NCBI RefSeq assembly: GCF_000717715.1
Contig: NZ_JOAI01000001.1
Span: forward strand, 310,001 to 374,000
Reading direction: 5' to 3'
DNA from: Streptomyces sp. NRRL B-24484
GTDB taxonomy: Bacteria > Actinomycetota > Actinomycetes > Streptomycetales > Streptomycetaceae
DNA: 64,000 nt
Below are positions 13,029-21,894 of the stretch, in pieces. The translations under genes and the position numbers were made by a program. The notes under the pieces were generated by a model. It made no database searches, was not told the origin of the DNA, and saw only the letters and a program-made list of their open reading frames with translations. Position 1 is the stretch's first letter. The number at the start of each line of letters is the position of its first letter.

Positions 13029-14366
13029 ATGCCCGACCAGCCCACCGTCGCCGACCGCGAGCCGGAGCGCGCGGAAACCGTCCTGCGGGTCTTCGACTCC
13101 GCGTTCGGCGAGCTGCTGGCGCAGGACCCGGCCGCGTTCCGGGTGAAGTTCCGCAAGATGGCCGCCTCGGCCTTCGCCTTCTACCGGGGCACCGCGGCGC
13201 TCTTCTACGCCGACCTCACCACCGACCCCTACCGGGAGTACGGCGCCCGCTTCCTGGACGAGCGCACCGGCCGGGTCTGGATCCACGGCGACCTGCACGC
13301 CGAGAACTTCGGCACCTACCTGAACGCCGAGGGCCGGCTGGTCTTCAACGTCAACGACTTCGACGAGGCCTACGTCGGCGCCTTCACCTGGGACGTCCAG
13401 CGGCTCGCCGCCAGCCTCGCCCTGATCGGCTACGCCAAGGCGCTCTCCGACGACACCATCACCGGCCTGGTGCGCGCCTTCGCCGCCGCCTACCGCGGCC
13501 AGATCGCCGCGCTGGCCGGCAACGGCGCCGCCGCCCAGTTCACCCTGGACACCGCCGACGGGCCGATCCTCGACACGCTGCGCCGCGCCCGGCTGCAGAC
13601 CCGGGTGGAGCTGCTCGACGCGGAGACCGTCGTCGAGGGCTGGGACCGCCGGTTCCGGATCGGCGGCGGCGCCTTCCAGCTGGACGCGGACACCCGCACC
13701 GAGGTGCTGGCCGCCTTCGACCGCTACCTGGAGACCCTGCCGCCCGCCTCCCGCACCCGCCCGGACGCGCTGCGGGTCAAGGACGTCTGCGGCCGCCGCG
13801 GCATCGGCATCGGCAGCGCCGGCCTGCCCTCGTACAACCTGCTGCTGGAGGGCCACACCGACGCCCTCGAGAACGACGTGATCATCTACATGAAGCAGGG
13901 GCAGACGCCTGCCGTGTCCCGGCACGTCACCGACCCGGCGATCCGCGGCTACTTCGAGCACGAGGGGCACCGCACGGTCATCTCGCAGCGCGCCCTGCAG
14001 GACCACAGCGACCCGTGGCTGGGGTACACCACCCTGCACGGCCGCGGCCAGCTCGTCGCCGAGGTCTCCCCGTACGCGGCCGACCTCGACTGGACGGACC
14101 TCAACGAGCCGGACGACCTGCGCACCGTCACCGAGTACCTCGGCCGGGCCACCGCCACCATGCACGCCGCCGCCGACGAGTCCTCCAGCGGCCACAGCCT
14201 CGTCCCGTTCTCCACCGAGCACGCCATCGACAAGGCGATCGCCGACGACGAGGACGGCTTCACCGGGATGCTCGTCGACTTCGCCCACGCGTACGGCGAC
14301 CGCGCCCGCCGCGACCACCAGCTCTTCGTCGACCTCTTCCGCAACGGCCGCATCCCGGGGCTGTAG
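13029..14366 (+). CDS. DUF2252 family protein (kinase-like fold)
   Basis: The 445-residue protein matches DUF2252, a family of unknown activity common in actinobacteria. The motif VWIHGDLHAENFG followed by VFNVNDFDEAYVG resembles the catalytic HGDLHxxN and metal-binding D-F-D loops of aminoglycoside/choline-kinase-like enzymes. Other conserved pieces are 'RKMAASAFAFYRGTA' near residue 45 and 'GIGSAGLPSYNLLLEG'. ATG start after GGAAGGCCC. It ends before a strong terminator. Kinase-like phosphotransfer is a family-based inference; no substrate is indicated. Confidence 0.9.
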   Translation: MPDQPTVADREPERAETVLRVFDSAFGELLAQDPAAFRVKFRKMAASAFAFYRGTAALFYADLTTDPYREYGARFLDERTGRVWIHGDLHAENFGTYLNAEGRLVFNVNDFDEAYVGAFTWDVQRLAASLALIGYAKALSDDTITGLVRAFAAAYRGQIAALAGNGAAAQFTLDTADGPILDTLRRARLQTRVELLDAETVVEGWDRRFRIGGGAFQLDADTRTEVLAAFDRYLETLPPASRTRPDALRVKDVCGRRGIGIGSAGLPSYNLLLEGHTDALENDVIIYMKQGQTPAVSRHVTDPAIRGYFEHEGHRTVISQRALQDHSDPWLGYTTLHGRGQLVAEVSPYAADLDWTDLNEPDDLRTVTEYLGRATATMHAAADESSSGHSLVPFSTEHAIDKAIADDEDGFTGMLVDFAHAYGDRARRDHQLFVDLFRNGRIPGL

Positions 14367-14386
14367 GCCCCGCCCGCGTCATGCGA

Positions 14387-14433
14387 AGGGCCCGGCGGTC
14401 CGGCGCAGCGTCTGCGCCGGGCCACCGGGCCCT
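14387..14433. terminator. Composite terminator after the DUF2252 gene
   Basis: Nested inverted repeats: outer arms AGGGCCCGG (14387-14395) and CCGGGCCCT (14425-14433), and inner arms CCGGCGCAG/CTGCGCCGG around a CGT loop. It lies between two convergent genes. Confidence 0.8.
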
Positions 14434-14480
14434 CTGGTGTGCCCCCGCCGGATCAGTACCCGGCGATCAGTACTCGGCTG

Positions 14481-16403
14481 TCAGTACTTGGCGAAGTAGC
14501 CCGTCAGGTCCACGATGGCGTGGCTGTGCGTGGCGTGGTTGTACAGGTCGATCTGCCGGTCACCGGTGGCGACCGTGGCGTGGACCGAGAGGTTCTGGCC
14601 CGCCGAGAAGTTCAGCGAGCTGGACGTCGGGCGCGTGGTGCCGTGCGCGAACAGGCTGAAGAACCCGTCGGCGTCGCTGCCGGTGGTGGTCGCGTTCACC
14701 ACCACGGCGTCCGCGGTGGCCGGCAGGTTGCCGACGGTCGTGACCTGCTCGAAGGCGAGCGGCGCACCGTTGTTCTGCCGGGTGTCCAGCAGACGGCCCG
14801 GGCTCACCGGGTGGAACAGCTCGGTCGCGCTGGGGCTGTAGTAGCCGACCAGGTCCACGATCGCGTTGGTGCTGCCACCCGAGTTGAACAGGCTGATCCT
14901 GCCGCCTGCCCCGATCGGCACGATGGCCTGGTTGGAGATGATCGACCCGGGCGTGAAGTTGACGTTCGAGGTGCTCGGGCGGGCCGCACCGGCCGGGTGC
15001 GCGATGAAGAAGCCGGCCGCGGTGGGCTGGACGGCGGTCAGCGTCACGACGGCCGCGGTGGCGTCGGCCGGGATGCCGTTCTGGCCCGTGATCTGGACGT
15101 CCTTCGTGGCGCCCGCACCGAGCGGACCGCCCGCCGAGCGGGTGTCCAGCAGGCGGACCGGAGTCTGCGGGGCGTACTTGTTGGGCGAGGTCGGGCTGTA
15201 GTAGCCGGCGACGTCGACGATCGCGTCGAAGTCGCTGGTGGTCGTCCACAGGTAGACCTTGCCGTCCGCACCGACCGGCGCGGTCACCAGGTTCGCGACG
15301 GTCTGGCCCGCGGCGAAGTTGACCGACGAGGTGGTGGGCTTGGCCTTGTCGTTCGGCTCGACCGCGACGAAGCCGGCCGTCGACGGGTTCACGACCGTCA
15401 CGTTGAGGACCACCGCGCTGGCGCCCTGCGGCAGCTTGAACGGGCCGGTGCTGTCCGGGCCCAGGTTCAGCACCTTCTCGTTGCCGCCCTGCCCCGCCAC
15501 CGGCGCCCAGGTGCGGCCGCCCGCGGAACGGGTGTCCATCACACGCGTGGCGGTGACGGGGGTGTACCCGGACGCCGGGTAGATGCCGGCCTTGTCCTGC
15601 AGCCAGGTGGCGAGGTCGTCGACGCGGGTGTCGTAGGCGCCGCTGTGCTCGGTCTCCTTGGAGCCGAGGCAACCGTTCTGCCAGGACCGGCTGTTGATGG
15701 CCACCAACTCGTAGCGGTAGCGGTGCTGGCCGACCGCGGCATCGGGGGTCAGGTCGACGCTCCGCACGGCCGGGCCGCCGGTGTCGCCCTTGCAGATGAC
15801 GGCGTCGCTGCCCGAGGGCGCGGCCAGGTCGATGCCGGTCGCGCCCACCGCGCCCACCGTGAAGGCGTTGGCGTGCAGCTTGGCGGCCCACTCGGTGCGG
15901 GTACGGCCGTAGCCGGCCACCGTCACCGCGTCGCCCTTCTTCGGAACGCCGGCACCGATGTCGAGAACCTTGGACAGGCCCTGGACCGGTGCGTTGAGAC
16001 GGGCCAGGACCAGGTCGCGGTCCGTCCGGGGAACGAGCTCGGCGACCGTGTACGTCGGTATCGGCTCGCCTGCCTTGTAGGCCAGCGACGGGATCGTCAC
16101 GACCGTGGTGTCCTTCGGCGCACCGGGCGCCAGGTCGATGCCCGCGGCCGGGTTGTCGACGAAGCAGCTGGCTGCCGTGAGCACCCAGGACTTGTCGATC
16201 ACTGCGCCCGAGCAACTGCGCTTGCCGTCACCGATGTCGAGCCTCGCGGTGAAGGAGTACTCGGTCGACGGAGACACGACCGCATGGGGGTCCGCATCGT
16301 CAGCGGTGGCCACGGTCGAGCCGCCCACGGCGAGCAGTCCGGCTGCGAGAGCAGTCGATGCGAGGCCTGTCAGCCAACTCGGCCGAAGGCGCTTGGAGTT
16401 CAT
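14481..16403 (-). CDS. Secreted trypsin-fold pseudoprotease with three C-terminal LDTR repeats
   Basis: This exported protein has 640 residues. The signal peptide ends near residue 34 (TVATADD). Residues ~45-270 have a chymotrypsin-like fold with the cysteines of CSGAVID and LTAASC. The catalytic His is replaced by Ser79 (usual motif TAAHC), Asp130 is kept (RTDRDLVLARL), and the nucleophile Ser is Thr208 in GDTGGP. Proteolysis is therefore unlikely. Residues ~280-640 are three repeats of about 118 residues, each starting with an (R)(V/L)(M/L)DTR motif and ending 'AIVDxxGYY/GYF', as found on actinobacterial cell-wall-associated exported proteins. ATG at 16403 is preferred because it gives a good signal sequence. 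Binding or scaffold role is inference. Confidence 0.85.
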   Translation of the reverse strand: MNSKRLRPSWLTGLASTALAAGLLAVGGSTVATADDADPHAVVSPSTEYSFTARLDIGDGKRSCSGAVIDKSWVLTAASCFVDNPAAGIDLAPGAPKDTTVVTIPSLAYKAGEPIPTYTVAELVPRTDRDLVLARLNAPVQGLSKVLDIGAGVPKKGDAVTVAGYGRTRTEWAAKLHANAFTVGAVGATGIDLAAPSGSDAVICKGDTGGPAVRSVDLTPDAAVGQHRYRYELVAINSRSWQNGCLGSKETEHSGAYDTRVDDLATWLQDKAGIYPASGYTPVTATRVMDTRSAGGRTWAPVAGQGGNEKVLNLGPDSTGPFKLPQGASAVVLNVTVVNPSTAGFVAVEPNDKAKPTTSSVNFAAGQTVANLVTAPVGADGKVYLWTTTSDFDAIVDVAGYYSPTSPNKYAPQTPVRLLDTRSAGGPLGAGATKDVQITGQNGIPADATAAVVTLTAVQPTAAGFFIAHPAGAARPSTSNVNFTPGSIISNQAIVPIGAGGRISLFNSGGSTNAIVDLVGYYSPSATELFHPVSPGRLLDTRQNNGAPLAFEQVTTVGNLPATADAVVVNATTTGSDADGFFSLFAHGTTRPTSSSLNFSAGQNLSVHATVATGDRQIDLYNHATHSHAIVDLTGYFAKY

Positions 16404-16510
16404 GATGAAGATAACCTGTTCCAGGATGAGGTGACGGTCGGACGTTCCTGAGTCGCGCGGCACAACCCGGCCGCTGGTGCGGGCACCCTCGGCCGGGCAC
16501 GCGCGGGCTG

Positions 16511-17008
16511 CTATCCGGTGATCCGGAGTTCGAGCAGGGTCGAGGCGTCACCCGTCGGAGACGCTTCGCCGAAGCCCTTGGCGGCGTCCTTCGGCACGTC
16601 GACGGTCTCGGTCTGCCCCTTGGTGGAGAGGCTGGCCTTCAGGGAACGGTCCCAGGTCTGAATCCGGTAGGCGTCCGTGATGTTGAGCACCAGGCGGCCG
16701 GTCGCATCAGGGGCGGCGAAGCAGATCCAGTTGTCGTGCAGGGTCACGCTGCGGGCCCAGACCTTGATCTGGTGCGGGTTCGCGCAGTCGGTGTAGGTGA
16801 TGTGACCGTCACCGCCGACCACCTTGGCGCCGGTGGACCCGAGGATCTCGTCGGCACCGGGGTACGCACCGTCCTCGATCGCGAAGGGGGCACCCGCGTT
16901 CTCGGTCGGAGCGGTGTCGGCCGCAGCAAGTGGCGTGACGGAGGCGAGCACCGCCACGGACGCGGCGATGCCTGCAGCCAGCAGCCACCTGTGGGAGCGG
17001 GAAGCCAT
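16511..17008 (-). CDS. Small secreted protein of unknown function
   Basis: 165 residues with a Sec signal (MASRSHRWLL, hydrophobic core to ~residue 26, cleavage near PLAAADT). The mature part has two cysteines (TYTDCANPH and NWICFAA) that may form a disulfide, and a beta-rich pattern ('GRLVLNITDAYRIQTWDRS'). Its ATG follows GAAAGGGG at a suitable distance. It lies 107 bp upstream of the pseudoprotease gene on the same strand, so both may be one transcript and act together outside the cell. No known domain. Confidence 0.75.
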   Translation of the reverse strand: MASRSHRWLLAAGIAASVAVLASVTPLAAADTAPTENAGAPFAIEDGAYPGADEILGSTGAKVVGGDGHITYTDCANPHQIKVWARSVTLHDNWICFAAPDATGRLVLNITDAYRIQTWDRSLKASLSTKGQTETVDVPKDAAKGFGEASPTGDASTLLELRITG

Positions 17009-17537
17009 CGGGCCCCTTTCAAATGTGGGCGCGTTACTCGCAACAGCACCAAAACGGACTTGAGACACAAAGGACTGACGTGTGGTCAGCGCTGCCATGA
17101 CAGGCGATCGCTGACGATCGGTAATATAAACTCGTTGTAAGCGTTGGGGGAAACTGAGGCGATCCGATTCTGCGAGGCGCTGCCCGTCGGGCATGCGCTC
17201 GTGCGGCATGCCCGAACACACCCGGACGGCACGGAACGAACCTCGCGACGACCGATTCGTATGCCCTTCGCACAGCATGTCCGTCACCCGACGGGCCGCG
17301 GTTTTCATCACGCACGCGCAAGGGGGATGCGGTGGTTCCTGGATCGTCCTGCACTGCAGGTGGGGGAAGCCTCACGGGCAGAGCCCGCCGGACCGGGAAC
17401 GCCCCGAGCGGGGCCGTCACCCACCGCACCGACGGCGGAGTCCACGGACGGGCCCACGAAGCGGAACGCAGGGCTTCAGATATTCCTCCGCCTGCACGTC
17501 AGTGCACTGACGACCATTGAAATGAAACCCAGAGGCA
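17009..17537. other. 529-bp divergent promoter region, less GC-rich than its surroundings
   Basis: No convincing gene lies here. It separates the divergent small secreted gene and the ALF-repeat gene. At 17105-17120 two CGATCG palindromes flank CTGA, directly followed by an AT-rich TAATATAAA (17122-17130), a plausible -10 area. The rest has scattered short open frames without ribosome sites. Confidence 0.5.
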
Positions 17538-20500
17538 ATGGTGAGTTTGAAAACACATCACGGTCCGACGAAGCGTTTGTCGAGCCTACAAGCCGCTTGT
17601 CGAGTCCTCCTTCCCGCTGTCCTGCTCGGTGCGCTCGTATCGGCACCGCCCAGTGCGGCCGACGAACTTCCCACCCTGCCCGTGACCGACCGCGGAAAGG
17701 TCGTCGAGGCCTGGCAGTCCGGCGGCCCCGCCGTCCGGTCCGCCGCGGAGGCCGCCCTCTCCGGCAGTGACGACCAGGTACGGTCCTTCCTCGCCACGGA
17801 CCGCGCTGCGGCGAAGGTGAAGGACGACCGCCAGGTGGCGCTGCAGATCGTCGCCGTCGGTGGGCGAGGACTGCGCCAGGCAGCCGAGCAGGCGCTCGCC
17901 GGTGCACCGCAGGACCTGGAGGCCTTCCTCAAGGACGGCTGGAAGGTCCCGCTCGAACAGGACCAGCGCGTCCGTGCGGCTCAGATCGTCGAGGCAGGCG
18001 GTAGGGGCACGAAGGCGGCCGGGAACGCCGCCCTGAACGGGTCGATCGACGACGTCCGACGCTTCCTGACGGAGACCCAGTACGGTCAGCGGGACGCCGA
18101 CGACCGCGTCCGGGTCGCACAGATCGAAAGCACCGGTGGACCGGCGACCCGTCAGGCCGCGTCCTCGGCGTTGAACGGCTCGATCGACGACGTCCGCGAG
18201 TTCCTGGCCGTCGGCCAGCACATCGCCCGTGCGCGGGACCAGGAGTTCTCCAGCATCCAGCAGCTTGCCGTGCAGGCCAAGGAGGCCGGCGCCCAGGCCG
18301 CTCGGGAGACCGAGGCCGCCAAGGACGCGTCCGAGCGCGCGGTGGCCGCAGCCCGGCTGGCGAAGGAGGCCGCGGAGACCGCTGCGGCCGAGACGGCCGC
18401 AGCGAAGAACGATGCGACCAAGGCCGCATCGGCGGCCAAGCGCGCCGCCGACGCCAGCCGCCGGGCGGCCGACGCCGCCAAGGCCGCCATCTCCGCCGCA
18501 CGGGCAGCCAACAACGCGGCCCGCATCGCGGCCGGCGCTGCGTCCGAGGCTGCCAGCGCCGCGATCGGCGCGGCCCAGGCTGCGACCCGTGCCCGCAATG
18601 CCGCCGCCTCGGCCGCGACGGACGCCGGGCAGGCCTCCGCAGCGCGGCAGGCCGCGGAGGCCGCCCGCACCGCTGCACAGCTGGCGTGCCAGGTCGCCGA
18701 TGCGGCCGCGCAGGCCGGCGCGGCCGCATCCGCGGCCGGCGAGGCGGCCAAGGCCGCCGTCAGCGCGAGCAGCAACATGCAGGCCGCCGCCAACGCAGCC
18801 GAACAGGCCGGAAACCTCGCCGACCAGGCCGGCTCCTCCGCCGCGGAAGCCAAGCAGGCGGCCGACACCGCCCGGCGCAACGCGAAGGAAGCCACCCGGG
18901 CGGCGAACGCCGCCTCCGCGCTCGCCGCCGAGGCGGCCACCGCGGCCAAGCAGGCGCACGACGCCGCGTACTCCGCCGCCGCCCACGCCAACAACGCGGC
19001 TGCGGCCGCCGACGACGCCGCTGCCCATGCCGGCGACGCGGCCACCGCGGCCCAGCAGTCCACGGCGCACGCTGCTGCGGCACAGCAGGCAGCCGATTCC
19101 GCTCGTGCCGCCGTCGAGCAGGCCAAGGGCATCGAGACTCTGGCCCGCAAGAGCGAGCAGGAGGAGGTCACCGCCCGGACGACCGCTGCAGTCGAGCAGG
19201 CGCGGGATCTCAAGGCTCAGAACGATCTCGCCACCGCTGCTGCCGCACGCGCCGCCGAGGACGGGAAGAAGCTCGACGCGGAGGCCGTACGGCTCGCCGC
19301 CGAGGCCGCCGATCCTGGAACGGCGCCGGCCAAGGTCGTCGCCGACGGCCGCGGGATGGCCGTGGCAGCGATGAAGATCCGCGGTTCCTGGAGTCGTGCC
19401 GCCGCTCAGGCCGCACTGGGCGGTTCCGACCAGGACATGGTCGACTACGCCCGCACCGGCTGGCAGAACGCCGCCGCCCAGGACGAACGCGTCCACCTGC
19501 AGCACCTCGTCAACGACACCGGGCTCGACGCCGTGCACACCGCGGCCCTCAACGCCCTCGACGGCAACGCCGGGCAGATCCACACCTTCCTGGAGACCGG
19601 CCGGCACCAGGCCGCTGCGTCCGACTACCGCGTCCTCATCGCGAAGATCGCCGAAGCCGGGGACCGCGGCCTCAAGGACGCCGCGAACGCTGCTCTCAAC
19701 AACGGCTCCGTCGACGCCCTCGTCACGTTCCTGAACAGCACGCAGTACAGCACCCGCGAGGCCGACGACCGGGTCCGTGCCGCGCAGCTCGCCGAAACGG
19801 GCGGCCCCGAGGTCAAGCTCGCCGCCGAGGCGGCCCTCGCCGGACCGGCCACCGGTCTGCGTGCCTTCATCGAGGTCGGCCGCTACCGCGCCCAGCGCAA
19901 GGACGACCTCACCACGGCCCACGTCGCCCAGGTCCAGAACCTGATCGCCGGCGCCGAGCAGGTGGCCGCCCTCGCCCAGCAGAACGCCTCCCAGGCAGCC
20001 CAGGCTGCTGCCACGGCCCGCCACGCAGCAGCGGATGCCGCCACCTACGCCCAGAAGGCGCAGGAGTCCGCCACCGAGGCAGCCGGATACGCCAAGCAGG
20101 CCGCAGACTCCGCGAAGGCCGCCGACACCTCCGCCGCCAAGGCCGCCGAGTCCGCCAAGTCCGCACGCCAGGCCGCTGCAGACGCGAACCGGGCCGCCAT
20201 CCGAGCCGTCGAGTCCAGCACAAGGGCACAACTCTCGGCGACTGCGGCGCGCTCCTCCGCCACCGAGGCACGGACGGCCGCCGATCAGGCGAAGGCTTCA
20301 GCCACGGCGGCGGGGAAGGACTCGACGGCAGCATCAGCGGCAGGCAAGGAGGCGTTTGCGGCAGCCGTCGCCAAGCAGCAAGCCCAGGACGCACGTTGGC
20401 AGCAGATCGTCGAGGAGTGGCGGAAGAAGAACGCACAGGATGACCGGGCCGACGACGGATGGGTCCCCGACTGGCTTCAGGATCCCCTCCAGACCGCCGC

Positions 20501-20996
20501 CGACTACACGGTGGCTGTCCTCACCACCCCTGATGTCTGGATCGGAGCGGGTGAGACCGCGCTTGGCTTCGTCATGGTGCAGGCCGGACTGAGCGGCGAC
20601 ATCGCCGGCGGTGCGGTCTGCATCACCGGGGTCGGCTGCCTGGCCGGCGCGCCCGCCATCGCCGTCAGTACTGCAGTCGCAGTCGGCGGCGCCTACATGG
20701 CCGCCGATGGCATCCAGCGGTTCGACCAGGGTCTCGAAACGGCACTGCGCGAAGCAGAGCAGTCCACCGGACGCACAGCGGCCGGCGGCCGGAACGAGCA
20801 GCGTGTCATGGAACTCGTCAAGGAGAACGCCGAGTACGGCACGGAGCTCCCCATCAAGATGAAGGATCCACGATGGCCGGCGGAGGACGGCTGGGTGAAG
20901 ATGGAACAGGTGGTCGACAACGTCGAAATCCACTACGTGTACAACAGGCGAACCTTCCAGTCGGCCGACTTCAAGTTCAAGGACCGCAGCCAGTGA
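17538..20996 (+). CDS. Large exported ALF-repeat/alanine coiled-coil protein with toxin-like C-terminus
   Basis: 1152 residues. The N-terminus carries a signal sequence (LLPAVLLGALVSAPPSAADE). Four ALF-type repeats of ~45 residues (pattern GGPAVRSAAEAAL...VRSFL) span residues ~55-235. A very Ala-rich helical coiled coil covers ~240-590. Four further ALF-type units lie at ~600-800 and a second Ala-rich coil at ~800-945. A hydrophobic Gly/Ala stretch follows (~1000-1060). The last ~70 residues change character (PRWPAEDGWVKMEQ ... IHYVYNRRTF ... DFKFKD) and look like a compact module at the tip of polymorphic toxins. ALF function is unknown. The small gene 32 bp downstream is a candidate immunity partner. 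Toxin role is inference. Confidence 0.85.
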   Translation: MVSLKTHHGPTKRLSSLQAACRVLLPAVLLGALVSAPPSAADELPTLPVTDRGKVVEAWQSGGPAVRSAAEAALSGSDDQVRSFLATDRAAAKVKDDRQVALQIVAVGGRGLRQAAEQALAGAPQDLEAFLKDGWKVPLEQDQRVRAAQIVEAGGRGTKAAGNAALNGSIDDVRRFLTETQYGQRDADDRVRVAQIESTGGPATRQAASSALNGSIDDVREFLAVGQHIARARDQEFSSIQQLAVQAKEAGAQAARETEAAKDASERAVAAARLAKEAAETAAAETAAAKNDATKAASAAKRAADASRRAADAAKAAISAARAANNAARIAAGAASEAASAAIGAAQAATRARNAAASAATDAGQASAARQAAEAARTAAQLACQVADAAAQAGAAASAAGEAAKAAVSASSNMQAAANAAEQAGNLADQAGSSAAEAKQAADTARRNAKEATRAANAASALAAEAATAAKQAHDAAYSAAAHANNAAAAADDAAAHAGDAATAAQQSTAHAAAAQQAADSARAAVEQAKGIETLARKSEQEEVTARTTAAVEQARDLKAQNDLATAAAARAAEDGKKLDAEAVRLAAEAADPGTAPAKVVADGRGMAVAAMKIRGSWSRAAAQAALGGSDQDMVDYARTGWQNAAAQDERVHLQHLVNDTGLDAVHTAALNALDGNAGQIHTFLETGRHQAAASDYRVLIAKIAEAGDRGLKDAANAALNNGSVDALVTFLNSTQYSTREADDRVRAAQLAETGGPEVKLAAEAALAGPATGLRAFIEVGRYRAQRKDDLTTAHVAQVQNLIAGAEQVAALAQQNASQAAQAAATARHAAADAATYAQKAQESATEAAGYAKQAADSAKAADTSAAKAAESAKSARQAAADANRAAIRAVESSTRAQLSATAARSSATEARTAADQAKASATAAGKDSTAASAAGKEAFAAAVAKQQAQDARWQQIVEEWRKKNAQDDRADDGWVPDWLQDPLQTAADYTVAVLTTPDVWIGAGETALGFVMVQAGLSGDIAGGAVCITGVGCLAGAPAIAVSTAVAVGGAYMAADGIQRFDQGLETALREAEQSTGRTAAGGRNEQRVMELVKENAEYGTELPIKMKDPRWPAEDGWVKMEQVVDNVEIHYVYNRRTFQSADFKFKDRSQ

Positions 20997-21028
20997 TCCA
21001 GCCCGACAACCACCCCGTGGAGAAAGGC

Positions 21029-21328
21029 GTGAGCGGAATGAGTGGTGATTCCGCACGCAGCCACGACCCATCGCCCGCGCCCCTTCCTACAGGCACCCGT
21101 GTCACCGTGGTCCGCGACCCGGAGTGGGACGGTCCTTGGCAGCGTGAATTCGAGGGAACGATCGACGATTTCGGTCCCCCGGAGTCCGTGGACCACCCCC
21201 TCGCGCACAGGGGCGAGCTGATGTACTGGGTCGACTTCGACGATCCGCAGCTCGATGCCGACGGGGACGGCCCGTACCGCAGGGCACAGATCTGGGACCG
21301 CTATCTGAAGCCGCGGAGTCAGGCGTAG
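21029..21328 (+). CDS. Small protein, candidate immunity partner of the ALF-repeat protein
   Basis: 99 residues, acidic, no signal peptide. After a flexible N-terminus it reads 'TRVTVVRDPEWDGPWQREFEG' and 'ELMYWVDFDDPQLDADG', a compact beta-rich pattern with many aspartates and tryptophans. GTG at 21029 is preceded by GGAG six bases away; ATG at 21038 is the alternative. It follows the ALF-repeat gene by 32 bp and is followed by a strong terminator, so the two form a closed transcription unit. Size, acidity, position and cytoplasmic location fit an immunity protein. No family was recognised. Confidence 0.6.
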   Translation: MSGMSGDSARSHDPSPAPLPTGTRVTVVRDPEWDGPWQREFEGTIDDFGPPESVDHPLAHRGELMYWVDFDDPQLDADGDGPYRRAQIWDRYLKPRSQA

Positions 21329-21337
21329 CCATCAAGA

Positions 21338-21372
21338 ACGCAGCGGCCCGTCACCATGGCGGGCCGCTGCGT
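21338..21372 (+). terminator. Terminator closing the ALF-repeat/small-protein unit
   Basis: Perfect 13-bp inverted repeat (ACGCAGCGGCCCG at 21338-21350, complement at 21360-21372) with a 9-nt loop, 10 bp after the stop codon. Confidence 0.85.
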
Positions 21373-21411
21373 CTTGCCTTCGCTCCCCCGAGCTGACGGC
21401 CTTGCACGCAA

Positions 21412-21472
21412 TCAGCCGCCCGGTTCCGCCAGGAAGGCCAGGGCGGTGGCCCAGGTGCGTTCGGCGGACTGG
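21412..21472 (-). pseudogene. 3' remnant of a second dienelactone hydrolase gene
   Basis: The minus strand reads ERTWATALAFLAEPGG and a stop, nearly the same as the end of the intact dienelactone hydrolase (DRTWATALAFLTELDG). A 29-bp stretch (21431-21459) is identical to 21914-21942. The fragment begins directly at the stop codon of the DUF3052 gene, and nothing upstream of it resembles the rest of the enzyme. It is best read as the leftover of a tandem duplication or recombination. Confidence 0.75.
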
Positions 21473-21892
21473 TCAGGCCGTCCGCAGCTCCCTGCGGACG
21501 ACGAACCGCAGGCCCGAGTACGTTCCGTCGACCGCGCAGACCTTGTTGTCGACCAGTCCGGTCGGGAGGGCGGTCTCGCGCAGGACGTCCTCGGTGAGGT
21601 CGGTGGGGATGCGGGAGGCCTTCTTGGGCCAGGTGATCCAGAGGCCGGCGGCCGGGCGCATGGCGGTGCGGAGGTCGGCGAGCCGGGTGGTGAGGTCGGC
21701 CCGGTCGCCGGGGAACCAAAGGGCGGTGTCGAAGGGGGCGGCCCGGTCCGGACGGTGCTGGATCAGCAGGTCGTCCGGGAGGCCGGGGATCGTGAAGCCC
21801 TCGGGGGCGTCCACGAGCAGCAGGGTGTGGCCCGGCCGGATGCCGAGCTTGCGGGCGAGCGGGGTGCCCGAGTAGCCGGCCGCGGCGGGCAC
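21473..21892 (-). CDS. DUF3052 family protein
   Basis: 139 residues. 'AGYSGTPLARKLGIRPGHTLLLVDAPEGF' at the N-terminus and 'GLWITWPKKASRIPTDLTE' in the second half are typical of DUF3052, a small cytoplasmic family of unknown function widespread in actinobacteria. The start is a GTG whose first base lies only 2 nt after the stop of the dienelactone hydrolase gene, so the two are almost certainly translationally coupled. The known family gives no activity; the coupling suggests a shared process with the hydrolase. Confidence 0.85.
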   Translation of the reverse strand: MPAAAGYSGTPLARKLGIRPGHTLLLVDAPEGFTIPGLPDDLLIQHRPDRAAPFDTALWFPGDRADLTTRLADLRTAMRPAAGLWITWPKKASRIPTDLTEDVLRETALPTGLVDNKVCAVDGTYSGLRFVVRRELRTA

Positions 21893-21894
21893 CG

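Noticed and set aside
17144..17537. Short open frames in the divergent region before the ALF-repeat gene
   Set aside because: Arg/Pro-rich, no ribosome sites, no motif.
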